Shown: positions 56,343 through 64,000 of the stretch, in pieces
How positions within the stretch are numbered: position 1 is the stretch's first letter
Layout: each line of letters opens with the position of its first letter
Source of the DNA: Callipepla californica brunnescens
Lineage: Eukaryota > Chordata > Aves > Galliformes > Odontophoridae
NCBI GenBank assembly: GCA_023055505.1
Contig: JALIRH010000095.1
Span: 1,240,001-1,304,000 of the forward strand
DNA length: 64,000 nucleotides
Direction: 5' to 3'
The notes under the pieces: generated by a model
The model's database searches: none
Seen by the model: only the letters and a program-made list of their open reading frames with translations
Told to the model about the DNA's origin: nothing
Position numbers and translations under genes: made by a program

Positions 56343-58661
56343 CTTTCTTTTCTCTTATTCTGGCATTCTGACATTCTGACATTGTGACATTCTGAGATAC
56401 TCTCATTGTCACATTGCAACATTGTTACATTCTAATATTCTCCCATTCTGAACTTCTGGAATTATGACAACCTGCCGTTGTGACATTCTCCCATTCTGAC
56501 ATTATGACATTCTCATATTCTCACATTCTGAAGTTCTGGCATTATGACAACCTGCCCTTGTGCTATTTTCACATTCTGACATTCTGACATTCTAGCATTG
56601 TGACATAGTGACATTCTGGAATTGTGACAACCAGTCATTCTGACATTCTGTCATTGTGATACTCTCACATTCTGCTATTGTGACATTCAGATATTTGGAC
56701 ATTCTGAAATTCTGGAATTGTGACATTCTGAAATTCTGGAAATGTGACAATCTGTCATTCTCACATTGTGACAATGCAAAATTCTGATACTGTGAAATTC
56801 TGACTCTCTCTCATTGTGACATTGTGAGATTCTCACATCGTGGCATTGTGGCATTCTCACTTTCTCACATTCTGACATGTTAACATTGTGACATTCTAAC
56901 ATTCTCTCATTGTGATTTTCGGCCATATTTATCATCTGACATTGTGACGTTCTGTCACAGTCATATGTTGTCATTGTGACATTCTATCTTCATGACATAC
57001 TGATATTGTGACTTTGTGGCATTGTGATACACTGACATTCTGAAATTGTGGCAATCTGTCATTGTGACTCTGTGACATTCTCCAATTCTGACATTCTCAC
57101 ATTCTAACGTTCTCACATTGTGTCATTCGGTCATTGTCATATTCTCACTTTCTGATATTCTCTCATTGTGATATCGTGACGTTGTGACAATTTGACATTC
57201 TGACATTAAGACATTCCGACATCATGAGATTCTCTCTTTCTCTCATTCTGACATTTTGACATTGTGACATTCTCACTTTCTCATATTCTGCCATTCTGAT
57301 ATTCTGGCATTGTGACATTCTGAGATACTCACATTGTAACATTGTGACATTGTGACATTCTAATATTCTCACCTTCTGAAGTTCTGGCATTATGACGATC
57401 TGCCATTGTGATATTCTCACTTTCTGATATTATGACATTCTAGCGTTGTGACATAGTGAAATTGTGACATTGTGACATTCAGACATGTTGACATTCTGAA
57501 ATTCTGGAATTGTGACAACCTGTCATTCTCACATTGTGACAATGCAACATTCTGATATTGTGACATGATGACATTGTGACACTGTGACATTCTGAAATTC
57601 TAACTCTCCCTCATTCTGACGTTCAGACATTCTCACATTGTGACATTGTAAAACTCTGACTCTCTCTCATGGTGACATTCAGACATTCACACATTTTGAC
57701 ATTCTGACATTCTGACATTCTGGCATTCTGACATTCTCACAATGTGTCATTCGGTCATTGTCATATTCTCACTTTCTGATATTCTCTCATTGTGATATTG
57801 TGACGTTGTGACAATTTGACATTCTGACGTTAAGACATTCTGACATCATGACATTCTCTCTTTCCCTCATTCTGACATTTTGACATTGTGACATTCTGAG
57901 ATACTCTCATGGTGACATTGTGACATTGTGGCATTCTAATATTCTCACCTTCTGATGTTCTGGCATTATGACAATCTGCCATTGTGATGTTCTCACCTTG
58001 TGACATTGTGACATTCTAGCATTTTGACAATGCGTCATTCTGACGTTGTGACATAGTGACATTCTGGAATTTGGAAAATCTTTCATTCTGACATTCTGTC
58101 ATTGTGACATTCTCAGAATCTGACATTGTGACATTCTGATATTTTCACATTCTGAAATTCTGTAATCGTGACAATCTGTCATTCTCCCATTGTGGTATTT
58201 GTGACGTTCTTACACTGTTACATATTGATATTCTGACATTGAGACATTGCGACATTGTGACATAGTGATATTCTGTCATTCTGACATTTTGACATTCTCA
58301 CATTCTCACTTTCTTACATTGTGACACTCGGTCATTGTGATATTCTCTCTTTTTCATCTCCTCTTATTGTGACTTTCTGACACAGTCATATTCCCTAATC
58401 TTGTAGTTGTGACACAGTGAAGATTTGACATTCTGACATTAAGACACTCTGACATCATGACATTCTCACTTTCTCCCATTCTGACATGTTGACATTGTTG
58501 CATTCTAACATTCTCTCATTGCTATATTCTGACATATTTCTATTCTGTCATTGTGGCATTCTCTCACAGACACATGCTGCCATTTTGACATTCTATCATT
58601 GTGACATTCTGACATTGTGACATTCTGAGATACTCTCATGGTGACATTCTGACATTCTAAT
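56343..58661. repeat. 8-bp minisatellite ACATTCTG, left block
   Basis: Tandem 8-bp units ACATTCTG, ACATTGTG, ACATTCTC and relatives. Three units (24 bp) equal eight codons, so minus-strand frames translate as an eight-residue Met-Ser-Gln-Cys-Xaa-Asn type repeat, a by-product of periodicity. It abuts the 11-bp array at about 56,343. No gene seen. Confidence 0.93.
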
Positions 58662-58994
58662 TGTATGGGAACTGTTGAATCATGGCCTGAACCACTGATT
58701 GATCACCTGAGGCAAGCCCTGAGTCAGCTGCAGGGGCACAAGTGAGTGTGATTGGAAGGGGTGGAGTTTGACTCCACCTCTGCCAAGACCCCATTTAAGG
58801 GCTGACCTCCAGCAGGGAAGGTTCTCTTGTTAGAGATCCCTCCCTTTTGGAGTTATTAGCGAGCCTCGACCATCATCAAGGTGAGCTCCTCTCTTTTCTT
58901 CTTGTTTGTATACCATTTTCTTAAGCCTACCTAAAATATACCGCCTTTCGCACAATTTCCATGGAGTGCTTTTTTGGGGGTTATTTGCCCTATA
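58662..58994 (+). mobile_element. solo LTR flanked by CTAAT duplications
   Basis: A 333-bp non-satellite insert begins TGTATGGGAACTG and ends GCCCTATA. It is flanked by CTAAT at 58,657-58,661 and 58,995-58,999, a 5-bp target-site duplication. A TATA-like CATTTAAGG lies near 58,793. A 5-bp duplication fits ERV-L or ERV-K-related integrases better than gamma-type. The TA at the right end instead of CA suggests a mutation. Orientation is inferred from the TATA-like box. Confidence 0.75.
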
Positions 58995-60175
58995 CTAATA
59001 TTCTGACTTTCTCACATCGTGACATTCAGTCACTGTCATAATTCTCACTTTCTGATATTCTCTTACTGTGCTATTGTGGCATTGGGACAAGTTGACATTC
59101 TGACTTCATGACATTCTCTCTTTCCCTCATTCTGACATTGTGACATTGTCACGTTCTGACATTCGGTCGTTGTGATATTCTCACTTTTTCATATTCTCTC
59201 TTTGTGACATTGTGACACAGTCATATTCCCTGATTTTGTAATTCTGATATTCTGACGTTCTGACATTCTGACATTCTCACAATGTGTCATTCATTCACTG
59301 GCATATTCTCACTTTCTGATATTCTCTCATTGTGATATTGTGACTTTGTGACAATTTGACATTCTGGCATCATGACATTCTCTCTTTCCCTCATTCTGAT
59401 ATTCTGACATTGGGACATTCTCACTTTCTCGTATTCTGACATTCTGATCTATCAATAATCTGTAATTGCGACATTCTCTCATTGTGGCATTGTGACATTC
59501 TCTCATTCTGACACTGAAATTCTGAGATTTGTGATATTGTGACGTTCTCATACTGTGACATTCAGGCACTCTCACATTGGTTCATTCTGACATTCTGACG
59601 TTATGACATTTTGATGTTGTGACATTCACTCACTCCCATTCTGGCGTTTTCACATTCTGACATTCTCACAATCTGGCATTCTAAAATTGTGGCCATCTCT
59701 CATTGTGACATTCACTCATTCTCACATTCTGATAGTTTGACAGTCTCTCTTGGTGACATTTTGAGGTTCTCTCGTTGTGACATTGTGATATTCTGACCTT
59801 CTGATGTTCTGACATTTTGACATTATAGCATTGTGACACTCTGACATTCTCTCCTTGTGACATTCTGACATTCCGATATTTTGACTTTCTCTCATTACCA
59901 CATTCTGACATTCTGAAACTGTGGGAATCTGTCATTCTGACATTCTGTCATTGTGATATTTGGACTTTGTGACATTTTGACATTTTGAAGTTCTGACATT
60001 CTGAGATCCTCTCATTGTGACACTGTGACATTGTCATTCACTTGGTGTTATTATCTCTCATTGTGACGTTGTGACATTTTGATATTCCCCGATTTTCTAA
60101 TTGCGACATTCTGACATTCGGTCATTGTGATGTTCTCACTTTTTCATATTCTCTCATTGTGACGTTTTGACACAG
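58995..60175. repeat. 8-bp minisatellite ACATTCTG, middle block
   Basis: This continues the 8-bp array between the two solo LTRs. It ends at the CACAG duplication (60,171-60,175) of the second insert. No gene seen. Confidence 0.92.
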
Positions 60176-61099
60176 TGTCACGCTCCAAAATAAAGGAGGG
60201 AGATGAGGTTCTTTATATGTATGTGTATACCCGATGGTGAGATTAAAAGGCAATGGTTCAAATTTTAGCCCAACCAGTTTATTACAATAAGTAGTTTTTT
60301 AGGGATATGGGGAAGGGAAGATGGGTGATAGAAAAGAGATGAAAAGCGAAGAGACTTGGCAGAAAGCAAGAAAGAGAAAGAGAGAGCATCAGCACCGTGG
60401 ATCTGGCGAGGTCCGTAGTCCGTTGGTCTCAGGAATTCGTCTGGTCTCCGCGGGGGATGGGAGAAAGCCGGGAAGTTTTGCAGCAAGCAGGCGCTGTGCA
60501 GGGGGGTTCTTCCAAAGAGGTTTTTCCCTCAGGAAAGTCTCTTCTTCAAAGTCTTTGGTTTAGTGGTGTCGAGAAAACCAACTGAGCAACTCGACACACC
60601 AATGAGTTCTGTCAAGCGGCGCGCTGGGTACATGGGGGAATTGCTTCACCAAACATGCGCACGTAAGAGAGAAATGAATAGCTATTTAAAGGTATAGCAC
60701 ATGCATATTCATCACATTCCAGACTCTGGTTATCGAGGGGATTAAACCTAGAGGTCAGTTTTGCTTTAAATTTTCAAACCTTGAAGGAGGAAAGCTCCTC
60801 ACCATTCATGTGGGTGTTTTGTTTTAAGAGAGGCTTGTCTTGTAGGGACAACAGGGTGTCTATCCTGCTTTCTTTAGCTGCCTCCGTGTTCTGGCATTAG
60901 TTTGATTTGTGCCCACCCAACACATCTGGCCCAACAGATAAATCAACAGGAGTAGTACTTTCGGTGCCATACAAGTATTATTGTCCTTTGTGATGATCAG
61001 CTTCTCCAAGCAGTTGTCAATTAGAGTCTTCTAGCCAGAAAGACCTCATGAAGCAAGCTTTGAGACAACAAAAGTCAAAAACAGTTGCTGTCTTTCACA
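60176..61099 (-). mobile_element. solo LTR (minus orientation) flanked by CACAG duplications
   Basis: A 924-bp insert begins TGTCACGCTCC and ends CTGTCTTTCACA. It is flanked by CACAG at 60,171-60,175 and 61,100-61,104. The interrupted satellite sequence GACACAG/TCATATTCCCTGA is seen uninterrupted near 59,215, which confirms the insertion point. On the minus strand a TTTAAATAG box lies near 60,685 and AATAAA near 60,280, about 100 bp before the LTR end, so the LTR is oriented minus. Small open frames inside have no domain. No internal retroviral sequence remains, so this is a solo LTR formed by recombination. Confidence 0.8.
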
Positions 61100-62080
61100 C
61101 ACAGTCATATTCCCTGAATTTTAATTGGGAGGTTGTGACGATTTGACATTCTGACATTAAGACATTCTGACATCATGACATTCTCCCTTTCTCACATTCT
61201 GACATGTTGACATTGTGACATTCTAATATTCTCTCATTGTGACATTGTGACATTCTGACATTCTTATATTCTCACCTTCTGATGTTCTGGCATTCTGACA
61301 ATCTGCCATAGTGACATTCTGACATTGTGATATTGTGATATTATGACATTGTGGCTTTGTGACTTTGTGATATTCTCGCAGTGTCAAATTCTGTGATTCT
61401 GACATTCTGACATTGTGACATCGTGGCATTTTGGGAATCTGGCATAGTGATATTGTGATATTCTCACATTTTGTCATTCTGACATTCTGACAATCTGATA
61501 TTGTGACATTCTCAGATTGTTACATTGCTGCGTTCTGAAATTCTCTCATTGTGACATTGTGAAGTTGTGAAATTCTGACATTCTGACATTATGATGTGAT
61601 GTCTTTGTTACATTCTGAGATTGTGCCAATGTTACATTCTTCTATTCAGATACATTGTGACATTCTCAACTTAGGACATTCTGATATTCTTGCATTCTGA
61701 CGTTGTGACATTCTGACATTCTGAAATTCGGACATTCTCACATAATCACATTCTGACATCATTTCGTTCTCACATTCTGACATTCTGTTATTCTGACATT
61801 CTCATATTCTCACTTTGTGACATTGTGACGTTCTGACATCCTCACGTACTGACATTCTGAAAATGCGACCTTCTGACATTGTGACACTAATATTCTGACT
61901 GTGAAATTTTTACATTCTGGTATTGTGACAGTCTTTTATTTTTGCATTGTGACATTCTGACACTGTGACATTTTTAGATTCTCACATTGTGATATTTTGG
62001 CATTGTGAAATTCTAACCTTGTGACACTGACATTCTAACATTGTGATACTTTGATATTGTGACTGTCACATTCTGACACC
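61100..62080. repeat. 8-bp minisatellite ACATTCTG, right block
   Basis: The 8-bp array resumes after the second solo LTR and ends at about 62,080, where TTAGGG-like DNA begins directly (TTCTGACACCGTTAGGGTAGGG). Confidence 0.92.
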
Positions 62081-64000
62081 GTTAGGGTAGGGTTAGGGTT
62101 AGGTTTAAGGGGTAGGGTAGGGATGGGGTAGGGTTAGGGTTAGATAATGGTTAGGGTAAGTATTAGGGTCAGGGTTAAGGGTAGGGTGTGAGGTAGGGTT
62201 AGGGTTTTAGGGTTAGGGTAGGGTTAGGGTTAGGTTAGGGTAGGGTTTAGGGTTAGGGTGTAGGGTTAGGGTAAGGGTAGGGTTAGGGTTAGGGGTTAAG
62301 GTTAGGGGTTAGGGTCAGGGGTTAGGTTTAGGGATAGGGTCAGGGTTAGGGTTAGAATTAGGGTAGGGTTAGGTTTAGGGTAAGGGTTAGGGTAAGGGTA
62401 GGGTAAGGGTTAGGGTTAGGGTTGGGTAAGGGTTAGGGGTAGGATTACGGGTAGGGTTAGTGTTACAGTTAGGGTCCATCAATAGGGTTAGCAAAGGGTT
62501 AGGTGTTAGGGTTAGGGGTTAGGGTTAGGGTAGAACTAGGGTCCATCAATAGGGTTATGGTAGGGTTAGGGTTTAGGGTTAGGGTAGGGTTAGGGTTAGA
62601 GTAGAATTAGGGTTAGATTGGAGGGTTAGGGTAGGGTTAGGGTTAAGGGTTAGGGTTAAGGGTTAGGGTAGGGTTAGAGATAGGTAAGGGTTAGGGTAAG
62701 GGTTAGGGTTAGGGATAGGGTAAGGGTTAGGGTTAGGGTAGGGCTAGGGTTAGGGATAGGTAAGGGTTAGGGTAAGGGTTAGTGTAGGGTTAGGGGTAGG
62801 GGTATGGGTAGGGTTAGGGTAGGGTTAGGGTTAGGGTTGGATTAGAATTTTCGGTAAGGGTTAGGGTTAGGAGTTAGGGTCAGTGTCAGGGTTAGGGCTT
62901 AGCGTTAGGGATAGGGTAAGAGTTAGGGTAGGGTTAGTGTTAGGGTTAGAGTTAGGGTAAGGGTAGGGTTAGGGTAGGTTTAGGGTAAGGTTAGGGTTTG
63001 GGTTAGGGGTTAGGGGTTAGGGCTAGGGTAGGGTTAGGTCTAGGGTAGGGCTAGGGTAGGGTTAGGGGTTTGTGTTAGGGTTAGGGGCAGGGTTAGGGTT
63101 AGGATTAGGGTAGGGTTTGGGTTAGGTAAGGGTTTGGGGTTAGGGCTTATGGGTTGGGGTTAGGGGTTAGGGTCACGGTTAGGGTAGGGTAAGGTTAGGG
63201 TTAGGGTTAGTGTTAGGGTTATGGTTAGGGGTTAGGGTAAATGTTAGGGTAGGGTTAGGGTTAAGGGTTAGGGTAGGGTTAGGGTTAGGTAAGGGTTAGG
63301 GTAGGGTTAAGGAGGGTTAAGGGTAGGGTTTGAGTCAGGGGTAGGGTAGGGTTAGGGTTAGGGTTAGGGGTTAGGGGTTAGTGTTAGGGTAGAATTAGGG
63401 TTAGATTTGAGGGTTAGTGTAGGGTTAGGGTTAGGTAAGGGATAGGGTTAGGGTTAGGGTTAGGTGTTAGGGTAGGGTTAGGGTAGGGTTAGGGATAGGT
63501 AAGGGTTAGGGTCAGGGATAGTGTTAGGGTCACTGTTAGGGTTAGGGTATGGTTAGGGTTAGGGTAGGGCTAGGGTTAAGGGTTAGGGTTAAAATTAGGG
63601 GTTAGGGGTTAGGGCTAGGGTAGGGTTAGGGGTTAGTGTGAGGGTTAGGGGCAGGGTTAGGGTTAGGGTAGGGTTGGGGTTAGGGGCAGGGTTAGGGTTA
63701 GGGCTTAGGGGTTGGGGTTAGGGGTTAGGGTCACGGTTAGTGCAGGGTTAGGGTTAGTGTTAGGGTAAGGGTTAGGGTAGGGTTAGGGGTTAGGGTAGGG
63801 TTAGTTTTAGTGTTAGTGTTATGGTTAGGTAAGGGTTAGGGGTTAGGGTAAATGTTAGGGTAGTGTTAGGGTTAGGGTAGGGTTAGGGTTAGGTAAGGGT
63901 TAGGGTAGGGTTAGGGTCAGGGTTAAGTGTAGGGTTTGAGTCAGGGTTAGGTTTAGGGTGGGGTTAGGGTTAGGGTAGAATTAGGGTTAGATTTGAGGGT
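62081..64000 (+). repeat. degenerate G-strand telomere-like array
   Basis: Irregular TTAGGG, TAGGG, GTTAGGGG and GGTAAGGG units run to the window end, all in one polarity with no C-strand switch. It is more degenerate than the macrosatellite tracts, without long pure hexamer runs. A non-telomeric block, GGGTCCATCAATAGGGTTA, occurs twice (about 62,475 and 62,540). Whether a true chromosome end lies beyond cannot be seen. Confidence 0.9.

Noticed and set aside
60265..60585. Small frames in the insert at 60,176-61,099
   Set aside because: The insert has LTR features and target duplications; the frames lack domains and lie in R/U5-like sequence.
56592..61477. Minus-strand Met-Ser-Gln-Cys-Asn repeat frames
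   Set aside because: They follow directly from the 8-bp unit read over 24 bp.
1..64000. tRNA or rRNA genes
   Set aside because: The only tRNA-like sequences are the 18-bp primer binding sites; no cloverleaf or rRNA core sequence was recognised.

Overview
The window looks like subtelomeric or other repeat-dense DNA of a bird, most likely a galliform such as chicken. The evidence is a CR1 LINE fragment with typical avian reverse transcriptase, two kinds of endogenous retrovirus (ERV), solo LTRs, kilobases of TTAGGG-derived sequence, GC-rich minisatellites, and a vertebrate gene fragment with introns. The species call rests on these families; no assembly comparison was possible. Nothing bacterial is present. 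More than 80% of the window is repeat, and most open frames in it are products of repeat periodicity.

Left part (1-19,135): three complete and one partial copy of a roughly 4.8-kb macrosatellite (units of 4796, 4843 and 4778 bp) made of degenerate telomere sequence. Each unit runs C-strand (CCCTAA-like), switches at a CCTAGG junction to G-strand (TTAGGG-like), then switches back to C-strand through a 193-bp non-telomeric spacer flanked by inverted arms. From 19,136 to 29,225 lies an unrelated satellite of 18 monomers of about 592 bp. Two alternating types form about 1.19-kb dimers, and the right half has a 2373-bp four-monomer higher-order repeat. It sits between G-strand telomere-like DNA on its left and C-strand telomere-like DNA on its right (29,226-30,657 and 36,336-37,734).

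Middle part (30,658-46,262): a minus-strand class I (gamma-like) ERV with a tRNA-His primer binding site, decayed gag-pro-pol, and no env or 3' LTR, lies inside the telomere-like DNA. Next comes the only clear host gene sequence: four consecutive minus-strand exons of an exportin-1 (XPO1/CRM1)-like gene with intact frames and splice sites but many amino-acid changes. Its upstream side is interrupted by a CR1 fragment. That CR1 is broken by an ERV-L-like provirus with a 5' LTR, a tRNA-Lys1,2-type primer binding site, a small membrane-protein ORF ahead of gag, gag, protease, RT and part of RNase H. The provirus is cut off by a minisatellite.

Right part (46,262-64,000): an 11-bp minisatellite about 9 kb long, with a CpG-island promoter and first-exon-like segment embedded at 51,897-52,745. 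An 8-bp minisatellite (56,343-62,080) follows, interrupted by two solo LTRs with target-site duplications (58,662-58,994 and 60,176-61,099). The window ends in degenerate G-strand telomere-like DNA (62,081-64,000).

No set of genes here forms a working pathway. The interest lies in the organisation of the telomere-derived inverted macrosatellite, the satellite at an orientation switch point, the diverged XPO1-like fragment, the orphan CpG-island exon, and the ERV-L leader ORF.
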